A program made the translations under genes and the position numbers. From SAR86 cluster bacterium (GTDB taxonomy: Bacteria > Pseudomonadota > Gammaproteobacteria > Magnimaribacterales > D2472), in assembly GCA_023703615.1 (NCBI GenBank), contig CP097971.1:1-64000 (forward strand): DNA of 64,000 nucleotides, given 5' to 3'. Shown piece after piece: positions 12,343 to 21,175 of the stretch; position 1 is the stretch's first letter, and each line of letters begins with the position of its first letter. Under the pieces are notes generated by a model that worked only from the letters and a program-made list of their open reading frames with translations, searched no databases and was not told where the DNA came from.

Positions 12343-12837
12343 TTACCTAGAAAGTTTTTTTCTAATTCGGTCTCTTTTTATAGGGCTTATGTAATCTACC
12401 ATTAATTTACCTTCAAGATGATCAATTTCATGTTGAATACATACAGTGAGAATGCCTGAAGGCTTGTTCTTATGGGATTTTCCATCCAAATCTTGCCATT
12501 CAAGAATTATATTGTCAGGTCTGGTTATTTCTTCATTGAATCCGGGAACAGAAAGACAACCTTCTTCAAACGATAGTGTAGTATCAGTGCTAATGACCTT
12601 AAACTCCGGATTTACAAAAAATAAAGGATCATCTTTATTTTCACTTATATCAATAACAATTAGTCTAATATGATGATTTACTTGTGTGGCTGCTAAACCT
12701 ATTCCATTTTGTTCGTACATAAGTTTAAGCATATCATTTGCTAGTTTTTTTAGACTTTTGTCGAATTTTGTTACTTTCTTTGCAACAGTTCTCAATCTAG
12801 GATCTGGAAAAGTCAAAATCTTAAGTTTTTCTATCAT
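12343..12837 (-). CDS. def: peptide deformylase
   Basis: This metalloenzyme removes the N-formyl group from nascent proteins. All three family motifs are intact: GIGLAATQV (motif 1), EGCLSVP (motif 2, metal-binding Cys) and QHEIDHLEG (motif 3, HEXXH). The 164 residues match the usual 168. It is transcribed toward fmt and diverges from purE across 64 AT-rich bases. That gap holds two copies of ATTATAAT-like sequence (near 12855 and 12870) that could act as -10 elements in either direction. Confidence 0.97.
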   Translation of the reverse strand: MIEKLKILTFPDPRLRTVAKKVTKFDKSLKKLANDMLKLMYEQNGIGLAATQVNHHIRLIVIDISENKDDPLFFVNPEFKVISTDTTLSFEEGCLSVPGFNEEITRPDNIILEWQDLDGKSHKNKPSGILTVCIQHEIDHLEGKLMVDYISPIKRDRIRKKLSR

Positions 12838-12901
12838 AAATGTAGTATTTCTATTATAATTTTGATGATTATAATCTATATTTTAAACATTTTTACTTAA
12901 A

Positions 12902-13402
12902 ATGACTGATAACAGCTTAGATATTGCGATTTTAATGGGCTCAGACTCAGATTTGCCAATTGTAGAGGCTATTTTCCCGATTTTAGATGAATTTGAGATA
13001 AATTATACAAAAAATGTCCTTTCAGCCCATAGAACTCCCCATGAGGTAATGGACCTGATTAAAAAATCAGAACAAAATGGTTGTAAAGTTTTCATTGCCG
13101 CTGCTGGAATGGCTGCACATTTGGCTGGAGCCATAGCTGCTCACTCAATTAGACCAGTTATTGGTATACCAATCGAGTCTGGAGGTATGGGAGGAATAGA
13201 TTCACTTCTCTCAACTGCAATGATGCCGCCAGGTGTTCCAGTTGCAACAGTTGCAGTAGGCAAAAGTGGAGCCAAAAATAGCGCAATTCTAGCGGTTCAA
13301 ATACTTGCAACTTATAACGAAACTCTTTCAAATAAGTTACTAGATTATAGAAATAATATGAAAGAGGAAGTTCTTAAAAAAGACAAAGCACTAAATTCAT
13401 AA
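12902..13402 (+). CDS. purE: 5-(carboxyamino)imidazole ribonucleotide mutase
   Basis: PurE converts N5-CAIR to CAIR in purine synthesis. The signature MGSDSDLP, the AHRTP loop, and GMAAHLAGAIAAHS and GGIDSLLSTAMMPPGVPVA segments are complete. At 166 residues it is a class I enzyme. Its usual partner purK (N5-CAIR synthetase) is not next to it; tsaC follows directly after the stop. PurK could be elsewhere in the genome. The gene begins the purE-tsaC-hemF-aroE-yheV run, in which all spacings are below three bases or overlapping. Confidence 0.96.
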   Translation: MTDNSLDIAILMGSDSDLPIVEAIFPILDEFEINYTKNVLSAHRTPHEVMDLIKKSEQNGCKVFIAAAGMAAHLAGAIAAHSIRPVIGIPIESGGMGGIDSLLSTAMMPPGVPVATVAVGKSGAKNSAILAVQILATYNETLSNKLLDYRNNMKEEVLKKDKALNS

Positions 13403-13960
13403 TTGAAACAAAAATTATTTAATTTAGATCAATCCATCGCTTGGTTGAAGCAATCCAATATCCTTATACATCCATCAGAATCTATTTGGGGTATAGGCTG
13501 TGATGCAGAGAATGAAAAATCAATTGATAAAATATATAAATTAAAGAAAAGGTCAAAAAATAAAAACTTTATTTTATTAACTTATTCAATCGAAAAAGCA
13601 CTATTTTTTGCCGATAATATTAATGATGACAAATTGAATTTTATTTCATCTAAATGGCCGGGGCCAAATACATTACTAATCAAGTTTAACAACAAATTAC
13701 CTAGTCATTTAAAAAATGAAACAGGAAAAATAGCAATAAGAGTAAGCGATTACTATCATTTAAATGCACTTGGTAAAGGTTACAAAAATTTTATGATTTC
13801 AACGTCAGCTAATATTTCGGGTAAAAAAGCTATCGCAAATCCAATTGATATTTTAAAAACTTTTGATGATCCTACCATTGCATATTATGATGCACCCTTG
13901 GGTGGAAACTTAAAACCATCTAACATTATTGATTTAGAAACAAGAAAAATTATTAGGTAA
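13403..13960 (+). CDS. tsaC: threonylcarbamoyl-AMP synthase (TsaC/YrdC/Sua5 family)
   Basis: TsaC makes threonylcarbamoyl-AMP for the t6A modification of ANN-decoding tRNAs. The family core is visible: SESIWGIGCDA near residue 23, KLKKRSKNKNFILL near 45, and KWPGPNTLLI, then ISTSANISGKKA. At 185 residues it is the short TsaC form without the extra Sua5 domain. The start is TTG, abutting the purE stop with no gap. In Pseudomonas the gene also sits near hemF and aroE, which supports the call. Confidence 0.92.
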   Translation: MKQKLFNLDQSIAWLKQSNILIHPSESIWGIGCDAENEKSIDKIYKLKKRSKNKNFILLTYSIEKALFFADNINDDKLNFISSKWPGPNTLLIKFNNKLPSHLKNETGKIAIRVSDYYHLNALGKGYKNFMISTSANISGKKAIANPIDILKTFDDPTIAYYDAPLGGNLKPSNIIDLETRKIIR

Positions 13961-13962
13961 AT

Positions 13963-14868
13963 ATGAATAAAAATGTTGAATTGCTTTTTAGGCAAAATCA
14001 TCAGTCTATTATTGATACTTTTTTATCTATAGAAGGTAAATCAAAAGCTATTATTACAAAAGATAGATGGAAAAGATCAGAAGGCGGCGGCGGAGTAACA
14101 TTTGTTATTCAGGATGGGAAGTTCTTTGATAATTGTGCAGTAAATTTTTCTTCAATCAAAGGTAGATCACTACCAAACTCAGCTTTAGGCAATAAAATGA
14201 TTCAATCTTCAAAATATGGTTTTCATGCAATAGGAATATCTGTAATTGCACATCCAAGAAATCCATATGTACCTTCAAGTCACATGAATATTCGTTTATT
14301 TTGTACTTTAACTAAAAATAAACAAATTAAAGACTGGTGGAGTGGAGGAGGTTATGATTTAACACCATATTTTGGCTTTAAAGATGATTGCGTCAAATGG
14401 CATAGCTCTGCAAAAAAAACTTTGGATAAGTATGATAAGCGTTTATATAAAAAGTTCTCTAAAAATTGTAATGAATATTTCTTTTTACCACATAGAAACG
14501 AAAGAAGAGGAATAGGCGGCATTTTTTTTGACAACTTTAAAAGAAAAACACTTAGTGAAACATCTGACATGCTTATGTCTGTCGCTAATCAATATAAAGA
14601 GTCTTATTTAAAAATTGTAAATAATAGAAACAAATTAAAATATGGTAAAAATGAAAAAGAATTCCAAAAGATTAGAAGAGGAAGGTACGTAGAGTTCAAT
14701 TTGCTTAATGATAGAGGAACTGCTTTTGGACTTCAGTCAAAAGGAAGGACTGAATCAATACTCGCATCATTGCCAATTGAAGCAAAATGGAATTACAGTA
14801 AAAATGAGTATGTTACTAAAAATGAACGAAAGCTCTTAAAATTTTTTAATAAGAATTGGAATGACTAA
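13963..14868 (+). CDS. hemF: oxygen-dependent coproporphyrinogen III oxidase
   Basis: HemF uses O2 to convert coproporphyrinogen III to protoporphyrinogen IX in heme synthesis. Family motifs are complete: GGGGVTFVIQDG near residue 41, the SSHMNIRLF segment, WWSGGGYDLTPYFGF, and RRGIGGIFFDNF. The C-terminal RGRYVEFNLLNDRGTAFGLQ and GRTESILASLP are also present. The 301 residues match the family (299 in E. coli). Its ending ATGACTAA overlaps the start of aroE by eight bases. An aerobic lifestyle fits the oxidase cluster downstream. Confidence 0.97.
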   Translation: MNKNVELLFRQNHQSIIDTFLSIEGKSKAIITKDRWKRSEGGGGVTFVIQDGKFFDNCAVNFSSIKGRSLPNSALGNKMIQSSKYGFHAIGISVIAHPRNPYVPSSHMNIRLFCTLTKNKQIKDWWSGGGYDLTPYFGFKDDCVKWHSSAKKTLDKYDKRLYKKFSKNCNEYFFLPHRNERRGIGGIFFDNFKRKTLSETSDMLMSVANQYKESYLKIVNNRNKLKYGKNEKEFQKIRRGRYVEFNLLNDRGTAFGLQSKGRTESILASLPIEAKWNYSKNEYVTKNERKLLKFFNKNWND

Positions 14869-15676
14869 GAAATATAAGTTGGGGGTTATAGGATCACCGA
14901 TCGAACATTCCTTATCGCCTTTTATACAATCAAGATTTGCAAGACAAGAAAATATTTATATTGACTACAGACCTTTCAAGGTTGAACCAGATGATTTTGA
15001 ATATTTTGTAAAAGATTTTTTTGCAGATAGTTCATCAAAAGGACTAAATGTTACTTTGCCATTAAAATCATTAGCATATAATTTGAAAGGAACTCTTTCT
15101 AAAGAAGCTTCGCAAATACAAGCGGTAAATACTATTAACAAGAAAGACAGAAAAATTTATCTTGATTCAACAGATGGTATCGGTTTTGTTGAGGATTTGA
15201 ACAGAAAGAAGATTTTATTAGAAAATAAAAATGTGCTTATTATTGGTGCAGGTGCTGCAGTAGAAAGCATACTTTTTAATATTATCCAAAAAAAACCAAA
15301 AACTATATTTCTTATGAATAGAACAAAATCAAAGGCTGCTAAGCTCATAAAAAAATATGAGAAAAGCTTTGGCTTAAATATTTTTGACGATCATGAAAAT
15401 TTATTTGATGTAATTATAAATGGAAGTTCTGCTGGTTTGACTGGTGAATTTAAGCCACCTAAATTAAAAGTTAGTAATAAACCAAGTTTTTATGATCTAA
15501 ATTACTCATTAACATCAACACCATTTTGTCAGTGGGCAAAGGAAAAATCAGAATTTGTATTTGACGGAACAGGAATGCTTGTTAACCAAGCAGCGTACTC
15601 ATTTAAAATATGGTTTGGCATAATGCCTTCTATTGATAAAGTATTGAACGATATGAACAATCTAAAAAATGACTAA
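14861..15676 (+). CDS. aroE: shikimate dehydrogenase
   Basis: AroE reduces 3-dehydroshikimate to shikimate with NADPH in aromatic amino-acid synthesis. The N-terminal GSPIEHSLSPFIQ, the catalytic region NVTLPLKSLA (Lys of NVTLPLK), the NADPH loop IIGAGAAVESI and C-terminal GTGMLVNQAAYSF are all in place. The 271 residues match E. coli AroE (272). It overlaps hemF by eight bases and yheV by eight bases, so translation is probably coupled through the whole run. Confidence 0.96.
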   Translation: MTKKYKLGVIGSPIEHSLSPFIQSRFARQENIYIDYRPFKVEPDDFEYFVKDFFADSSSKGLNVTLPLKSLAYNLKGTLSKEASQIQAVNTINKKDRKIYLDSTDGIGFVEDLNRKKILLENKNVLIIGAGAAVESILFNIIQKKPKTIFLMNRTKSKAAKLIKKYEKSFGLNIFDDHENLFDVIINGSSAGLTGEFKPPKLKVSNKPSFYDLNYSLTSTPFCQWAKEKSEFVFDGTGMLVNQAAYSFKIWFGIMPSIDKVLNDMNNLKND

Positions 15677-15869
15677 ATTCATTCAATTCATTGCTGGAGC
15701 TATATGTCCATCATGTAAAGCCATGGATAGCATCGCAATTAATAGAGAAAATGATCAGATTTATTGTGTTAAGTGTGATTATAAAGAAGATCGCCCAAAA
15801 GAAAAAAATTCCAAACAAGCAAACATCAATGTTATTAATCTTGAAGATTACAAAAAAACTAAACGCTAG
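15669..15869 (+). CDS. yheV: YheV-family putative zinc-ribbon protein
   Basis: This 66-residue protein has two cysteine pairs, ICPSCKAMDS near residue 13 and YCVKCDY near residue 34, which form a probable zinc ribbon. The N-terminal FIAGAICPSC and the spacing match the gammaproteobacterial YheV family (DUF2387), whose function is unknown. The lysine-rich tail looks disordered. It overlaps aroE by eight bases at ATGACTAA and ends the purE-tsaC-hemF-aroE run. A second overlapping frame (from 15691) has no family character and is ignored. Confidence 0.82.
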   Translation: MTKFIQFIAGAICPSCKAMDSIAINRENDQIYCVKCDYKEDRPKEKNSKQANINVINLEDYKKTKR

Positions 15870-15922
15870 TAATATAATCGACAAAAAGATATTATAAGCA
15901 CCAAATTATTTAACAGAAAACT

Positions 15923-15951
15923 TTGGTTATTATATATAGATAGTTTATAAT
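15923..15951 (+). promoter_or_regulatory. probable promoter of the cytochrome oxidase operon
   Basis: TTGGTT at 15923-15928 and a perfect TATAAT at 15946-15951 are separated by 17 bases, the ideal sigma-70 spacing. The expected start of transcription is near 15958, about 40 bases before coxB. It sits in one of the few gaps over 100 bases (15870-15997). No other element is seen in this gap. Confidence 0.6.
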
Positions 15952-15997
15952 ACATTATCATTAAACTTTATTTTTATAGCACTTTATATTGAGAAAC

Positions 15998-17149
15998 ATG
16001 AGTTATATAACTAAATCGATAAACAATCATATTGTAAAAATATTTGTTGTTCTATTATCTTACACAACAGATATTAATGCTGATTGGTCTGCTCTAAACA
16101 TGACAAGAGGCGTCACAGGTGTAAGTAACGAAGTTTTTGAACTTCATATGCTTATATTCTGGATATGCGTTGCAATTGGTGTTGTTGTATTTGGAGTAAT
16201 GTTCTATTCGATGTATGCGCATACAAAGAAAAAAAATCCAGTTGCGTCAACATTTCACGAAAGTACGAAAGTTGAAATTGCTTGGACAATAATTCCATTT
16301 TTAATATTAATTGCTATGGCAATACCAGCATCTAAAACCCTGGTTAAGATATACGATGATGAGGCTGGCGACATAAATATTCAGGTAACCGGTTATCAGT
16401 GGAAGTGGCAATACAGGTATTTAGAAGATGATGTAAGTTTTTTTGCAAACCTTTCTACTGACCTTGATGAGATATATAACTTAGTTCCTAAAGGTGAAAA
16501 TTATCTTCAAGAAGTTGATGAGATGGTTGTCATACCTGTTGGAAAAAAAATAAGGTTTTTGATTACAGCAAATGATGTTATTCATTCATGGTGGATGCCA
16601 GCTTTTGCAATTAAACAAGATGCAATACCTGGATTCGTCAATACAGCTTGGACTATTGTTGATGAGCCTGGCACATATAGAGGTAAATGTACTGAGTTAT
16701 GTGGAAAAAATCATGGCTTTATGCCAATCGTTGTAAAGGCCGTTGAGCAAGAAGAATATGATCAATGGATAAATGACAAAAAGCAAGCTGCAATGAAACT
16801 TGCAGAACAAACTACCAAAAATTGGACTACCGAAGAACTAATAGCAAAAGGGCAAGATGTGTACGCTGTTAATTGTGTTGCCTGTCACCAAACCAATGGA
16901 GAGGGCATAACAGGAATCTTCCCCGCCTTAGCAGGCAGTGATATTGTATTAAACAATAAACCAAGAAACATTGAAATACTAATGGAAGGAGTTCAGGGCG
17001 CAGCTATGAATTCTTTTGATTATTTATCAGAGGTAGAATTGGCATCAGTCATAACTTACACCAGACAGAGTTGGGGAAATGACGCTAAAGGAGATGGAAC
17101 TGTTGTTTTACCTCAAGACATTGTGACATATAAAGAACCAAAAATTTAG
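15998..17149 (+). CDS. coxB: cytochrome c oxidase subunit II with fused C-terminal cytochrome c domain
   Basis: Subunit II receives electrons from cytochrome c at the CuA centre. Two membrane helices (about 47-72 and 92-112) precede the cupredoxin domain. CuA ligands read His196, Cys231, Glu233, Cys235, His239 and Met242 (CTELCGKNHGFM). A class I cytochrome c domain follows with heme motif CVACH at 293-297, so this is a caa3-like subunit. The first 29 residues resemble a signal peptide ending ..INADW. The ATG at 15998 is preferred to a TTG three codons earlier. It heads the coxB-coxA-ctaG-coxC operon. Confidence 0.95.
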   Translation: MSYITKSINNHIVKIFVVLLSYTTDINADWSALNMTRGVTGVSNEVFELHMLIFWICVAIGVVVFGVMFYSMYAHTKKKNPVASTFHESTKVEIAWTIIPFLILIAMAIPASKTLVKIYDDEAGDINIQVTGYQWKWQYRYLEDDVSFFANLSTDLDEIYNLVPKGENYLQEVDEMVVIPVGKKIRFLITANDVIHSWWMPAFAIKQDAIPGFVNTAWTIVDEPGTYRGKCTELCGKNHGFMPIVVKAVEQEEYDQWINDKKQAAMKLAEQTTKNWTTEELIAKGQDVYAVNCVACHQTNGEGITGIFPALAGSDIVLNNKPRNIEILMEGVQGAAMNSFDYLSEVELASVITYTRQSWGNDAKGDGTVVLPQDIVTYKEPKI

Positions 17150-17165
17150 ATAAAGGAATTATATT

Positions 17166-18746
17166 ATGAGTGCAGTAATAGAAAATCATCACGATGATCA
17201 TCATGGACCAGCTAAAGGTCTTACACGATGGCTTTATACAACAAATCATAAAGATATAGGAACCCTATATTTGTGGTTTAGTTTCGCAATGTTCCTGATT
17301 GGTGGAGCCATGGCCATGGTTATTAGAGCAGAACTTTTCCAACCAGGAATGCAAATTGTTGAGCCCGAGTTCTATAATCAAATGATTACGCTCCATGGCT
17401 TAATTATGATCTTTGGAGGTGTTATGCCTGCATTTGTTGGTTTAGCAAATTGGTTAGTACCAATGATGATTGGTGCACCAGATATGGCTTTACCGAGAAT
17501 GAATAACCTTAGTTTCTGGATTTTACCTTTTGCATTTTTTATTTTGTTGTCTTCACTATTTATGGAAGGAGGTGCGCCTAACTTTGGATGGACATTCTAT
17601 GCACCGTTATCAACAACGTATGCTCCACCAAGTGTTACTTTCTTTATATTTTCAGTCCATATTATGGGAGCATCTTCAATAATGGGAGCCATTAATGTTG
17701 TTGTAACAATTATGAATATGCGAGCACCTGGAGTTACTTTAATGAAAATGCCATTATTTGTATGGTCATGGTTAATAACTGCTTATCTTCTTATAGCTGT
17801 AATGCCAGTTCTAGCTGGAGCAGTGACAATGATGCTTATGGATATTCATTTTGGCACAAGCTTCTTTAATGCTGCCGGAGGTGGAGATCCAGTTTTATTT
17901 CAGCATATATTTTGGTTTTTTGGACATCCGGAAGTTTACATAATGATATTGCCAGCATTTGGTATTGTTTCTCACATAATTGAAACATTTTCTAGAAAAC
18001 AGTTATTTGGGTACTCCTCAATGGTATGGGCTATGCTATCAATTGCTATTCTGTCCTTCGTAGTTTGGGCTCACCACATGTTTACAGTTGGGATGCCATT
18101 AGCAGCTGAATTATTTTTTATGTGGGCTACTATGCTTATTGCAGTCCCCACAGGAGTTAAAGTATTTAATTGGGTCGCTACTATGTTTAGAGGGTCAATT
18201 ACATTTGAAACGCCTATGCTTTTTGCTTGTGCCTTTGTTGTTCTTTTCACAATTGGTGGCTTTTCAGGCTTGATGTTAGCAATAGTTCCTGCAGACTTTC
18301 AATACCATGACACTTATTTTGTTGTAGCACATTTTCATTATGTTTTAGTGCCAGGAGCAATTTTTTCTATTATGGCTGCTGTATATTATTGGATTCCTAA
18401 ATGGTCAGGGAATATGTATGACGAAAGATTAGGTAAACTGCATTTTTGGTTATCATTTATTGGCGTAAATGTTACTTTTTTTCCTCAACATTTTATAGGT
18501 CTTGCTGGCATGCCAAGAAGATACCCTGACTATTCACTACAATTTGCTGATTGGAATATGGTTTCTACAGTGGGTGCCTTCTTATTTGGATTCTCTCAAT
18601 TATTGTTCTTATTTATAGTGCTTAAAACTGTTATGGGTGGTAAAAAAGCTACTGATCAGGTTTGGGAAGGCGCACAAGGTTTAGAGTGGACTGTTGCTTC
18701 GCCTGCGCCGTACCATACTTTTTCAACACCGCCAAAAATTGATTAA
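17166..18746 (+). CDS. coxA: cytochrome c oxidase subunit I
   Basis: This is the catalytic heme a/a3-CuB subunit of an A1-type aa3 oxidase. Conserved segments include the [14 protein letters not shown] loop (D-channel Glu and CuB-tyrosine motif), the [10 protein letters not shown] His pair, and [15 protein letters not shown] carrying heme ligands. The 526 residues with about twelve helices match the family. A histidine/aspartate-rich N terminus (NHHDDHHG) precedes the [14 protein letters not shown] start of the core. A ribosome site AAGGAA is visible at 17153-17158. The stop overlaps the ctaG start by one base. Confidence 0.98.
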   Translation: MSAVIENHHDDHHGPAKGLTRWLYTTNHKDIGTLYLWFSFAMFLIGGAMAMVIRAELFQPGMQIVEPEFYNQMITLHGLIMIFGGVMPAFVGLANWLVPMMIGAPDMALPRMNNLSFWILPFAFFILLSSLFMEGGAPNFGWTFYAPLSTTYAPPSVTFFIFSVHIMGASSIMGAINVVVTIMNMRAPGVTLMKMPLFVWSWLITAYLLIAVMPVLAGAVTMMLMDIHFGTSFFNAAGGGDPVLFQHIFWFFGHPEVYIMILPAFGIVSHIIETFSRKQLFGYSSMVWAMLSIAILSFVVWAHHMFTVGMPLAAELFFMWATMLIAVPTGVKVFNWVATMFRGSITFETPMLFACAFVVLFTIGGFSGLMLAIVPADFQYHDTYFVVAHFHYVLVPGAIFSIMAAVYYWIPKWSGNMYDERLGKLHFWLSFIGVNVTFFPQHFIGLAGMPRRYPDYSLQFADWNMVSTVGAFLFGFSQLLFLFIVLKTVMGGKKATDQVWEGAQGLEWTVASPAPYHTFSTPPKID

Positions 18747-19312
18747 TGAATAATAAAGGAAAAAAAACTTTAAGGAATCTTTTAATTGCAGTGCCCTTAA
18801 TGTTTGCATTTGCTTTTGCACTTGTACCTTTATATGACGTTTTTTGTGAAGTTACTGGGATTAATGGAAAAGTTTTTCAATCAGAAGAAAACGATAAATT
18901 AGTTATCACAAACGGCAGAGACCTTTCCTTGCAATTTATTTCAACTAATAATGAAATGATGCCATGGGTATTTAAACCATCAGAAGAAGTAATGAAGATT
19001 AAAACCGGTCAATATTATACTGCCTCCTTCTATGTCAAAAACCCAACTGATAAGCCTATGATTGCTCAAGCAGTTCCAAGTGTTGCTCCATCAAATGCTG
19101 CTGCACATATGAAAAAACTTGAGTGTTTCTGTTTTGAACAGCAAGAACTAATGCCTGGTGAAGAGGCTCTTCTACCTGTAAGACTTTTAATTTCTGATGA
19201 ACTTCCTAAGAATATTAAAAATGTAATACTCTCATATACTATTTTCGACATTACTAATTACAATGATGAGACTTTAGCTCATCACAAATCAGATATGGAC
19301 CAAAAGTTATGA
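18746..19312 (+). CDS. ctaG: cytochrome c oxidase assembly protein CtaG/Cox11
   Basis: CtaG (Cox11) delivers copper to the CuB site of subunit I. One N-terminal membrane helix (about 12-32) is followed by a periplasmic immunoglobulin-like domain. The copper-binding CFCFEQQ motif (ECFCFEQQELMPGEE) lies near residue 128. The 188 residues match the family. It overlaps coxA by one base and coxC by four (ATGA), and sits between them as in Pseudomonas and many proteobacteria. Without this gene the CuB centre would not be assembled. Confidence 0.96.
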   Translation: MNNKGKKTLRNLLIAVPLMFAFAFALVPLYDVFCEVTGINGKVFQSEENDKLVITNGRDLSLQFISTNNEMMPWVFKPSEEVMKIKTGQYYTASFYVKNPTDKPMIAQAVPSVAPSNAAAHMKKLECFCFEQQELMPGEEALLPVRLLISDELPKNIKNVILSYTIFDITNYNDETLAHHKSDMDQKL

Positions 19313-20223
19313 GTGGAGGAAGTTATTATGTGCCTGACCAAAGTAGGTTTCCAATCTTCATGGCAGTATCACTATTTATACTTGTTATGGGTGCCTCAAG
19401 CACAATTAATAATTTAGATAATCCCTCTAGTAATTCAGTTTATATACTTTATTCAGGTTTAGGATGCTTATTTTTGACTATGTTTTTTTGGTTTAGACAG
19501 GTCATAAAAGAACATCTTGCTGGACTAGATTCAAATCAACTTAAACAATCATATGTCTATGGCATGGCTTGGTTTATTTTTTCGGAAGTCATGTTTTTTG
19601 CAGCCTTTTTTGGTGCATTATTTTATGTAAGAACGCTTGCAGTTCCATGGCTAGCTGGTGAAGGTGAAAAAGGAATTGGCATTTCTGCAATAGAACTATG
19701 GCAGGGTTTTGAATCAACATGGCCTGTAATAGTTACACCAGACCAAGGTGATGGGTTTGTTCTCGCTGAAAAAAGTATGGCTTGGCCAGGATGGAATCAT
19801 GCTCTCGAATGGTTACCTCTTTGGAATACAATAGTTTTGTTGAGCTCAAGCGTAACTGTACATTTTGCTCATTTAGGACTTAAGAATGGAGACAGAAAAA
19901 AATTTAATAGATTTTTAGGTGTAACAGTTACTCTAGCGCTTATTTTTGTAGGTTTGCAGGCAGCTGAATACTATGAAGCTTATGCTCACTATGGATTAAC
20001 TTTAAATTCTGGTATATACGGTTCAACCTTCTTTATGCTTACTGGTTTCCATGGATTTCATGTAATGATGGGTGGTTTTATGTTAGCAATTATGCTTGGT
20101 AGATCTGTTTTTGCTGGTCATTTTGAAGAGCATGATCATTTTGGGTTTGAAGCTGCCTCGTGGTATTGGCATTTCGTAGATGTGGTATGGGTTATGTTAT
20201 TTTTATTTGTTTATATTCTCTAA
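19309..20223 (+). CDS. coxC: cytochrome c oxidase subunit III
   Basis: Subunit III is the seven-helix partner that stabilises the oxidase. Typical segments include GMAWFIFSEVMFFAAFFGALFY, here cited only by its FSEVMFFAAFFG core near residue 87, then GFHGFHVMMGG near 245, and the C-terminal SWYWHFVDVVWVMLF. The 304 residues match the longer proteobacterial form with an inserted loop. It overlaps ctaG by four bases and ends flush against the convergent DUF2909 gene with no terminator visible. Confidence 0.96.
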   Translation: MSGGSYYVPDQSRFPIFMAVSLFILVMGASSTINNLDNPSSNSVYILYSGLGCLFLTMFFWFRQVIKEHLAGLDSNQLKQSYVYGMAWFIFSEVMFFAAFFGALFYVRTLAVPWLAGEGEKGIGISAIELWQGFESTWPVIVTPDQGDGFVLAEKSMAWPGWNHALEWLPLWNTIVLLSSSVTVHFAHLGLKNGDRKKFNRFLGVTVTLALIFVGLQAAEYYEAYAHYGLTLNSGIYGSTFFMLTGFHGFHVMMGGFMLAIMLGRSVFAGHFEEHDHFGFEAASWYWHFVDVVWVMLFLFVYIL

Positions 20224-20442
20224 TTAAGAATCTTCCCAAGGAACACTATTTCCAAGCTCTCCAGTGTAAAGACCAATTGCCACCAATGTTACTAATAAAG
20301 CTGCAAAAAATACTCTTAGACCGAGCAAATATACTGTCCTTTTTCTACCAGTATCACCTTTATCGACGAGTAAAAAAAATAAACCTCCAGCGAGAGATAG
20401 CAGTAAAAGTGTTAAAACAATATAGATAAGAATGGTAATCAT
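20224..20442 (-). CDS. DUF2909 twin-transmembrane protein
   Basis: This 72-residue protein has two hydrophobic helices (about 3-26 and 40-60) joined by a short basic loop VDKGDTGRKRT. This is the pattern of the DUF2909 family, which is often encoded on the opposite strand between coxC and the SURF1 gene in gammaproteobacteria, exactly as here. A role in oxidase assembly or stability is suggested by position only. It ends flush with coxC and diverges from SURF1 across 34 bases. Confidence 0.8.
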   Translation of the reverse strand: MITILIYIVLTLLLLSLAGGLFFLLVDKGDTGRKRTVYLLGLRVFFAALLVTLVAIGLYTGELGNSVPWEDS

Positions 20443-20476
20443 AATAAAATTTTAAAGCATATATACTTTAATAGAT

Positions 20477-21175
20477 ATGAAAAAAAATAAATTTAATCCT
20501 GGAATAAAAGTCACAATATTTTTTGTATTTTTTTCCTGTGTATTTTTTTCATTGGGTTTATGGCAAATCGAAAGAGGTCAAGACAAACAAAGTATCTTAG
20601 ATCAATTTGAGAATAATACTTCTAAAGCACCTTCAGTAATATCAGACAAATCACAAAAATGGGACAGAGTGAGAGTCAAAGGCACTTGGCAAAAGGAAAA
20701 ACAGATTATTATTGATAATGTTATAAATAAAGGACTCGCTGGATATAAGGTTTTGACACCATTGCAAATTGCTAGTTCCAACCAATTTATTTTAGTTGAT
20801 AGAGGGTGGGTGCCTCAGAATAAAAATAGAAATATAAAACCAAATATTAGTATAAAAAACGAAGAAGTAGTTGTTACAGGATTGCTTGAAAATCATGAAT
20901 TAGGTTTTGTTCTATCTGATGATCTTGTTTACGGAGATTGGCCAAAAATATCTCAAACGAAAAATTTAGGTGTTATAAATAAAGCTTATGAAGTAGATTT
21001 AGTTCCATACGTATTATTGGCAGAACCTATTTTAAAAGATAGTCTTGAATACATTAAGCCAGTGCCAACTAACATGCTTCCTTCAAAGCATTATGGATAT
21101 TCAGCGCAGTGGTTTACTATGTTAATTGCACTTGCTGCGATGTATTTATGGTGGGGATTTAAGAATGAAAAATAA
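20477..21175 (+). CDS. SURF1-family cytochrome oxidase assembly protein
   Basis: SURF1 (Shy1) proteins help insert heme a into subunit I. Two membrane helices at the ends (about 9-29 and 210-228) flank a periplasmic domain. Signature stretches are FFSLGLWQIERGQDK near residue 25, VLVDRGWVPQ-like ILVDRGWVPQ near 105, and the C-terminal HYGYSAQWFTM. The 232 residues match the family. It starts the second half of the oxidase cluster and overlaps the next gene by eleven bases. Confidence 0.93.
   Translation: MKKNKFNPGIKVTIFFVFFSCVFFSLGLWQIERGQDKQSILDQFENNTSKAPSVISDKSQKWDRVRVKGTWQKEKQIIIDNVINKGLAGYKVLTPLQIASSNQFILVDRGWVPQNKNRNIKPNISIKNEEVVVTGLLENHELGFVLSDDLVYGDWPKISQTKNLGVINKAYEVDLVPYVLLAEPILKDSLEYIKPVPTNMLPSKHYGYSAQWFTMLIALAAMYLWWGFKNEK

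Noticed and set aside
15691-15897. 68-codon frame overlapping yheV
   Set aside because: The other frame has the paired-cysteine zinc ribbon and conserved YheV N terminus; this one has no family features.
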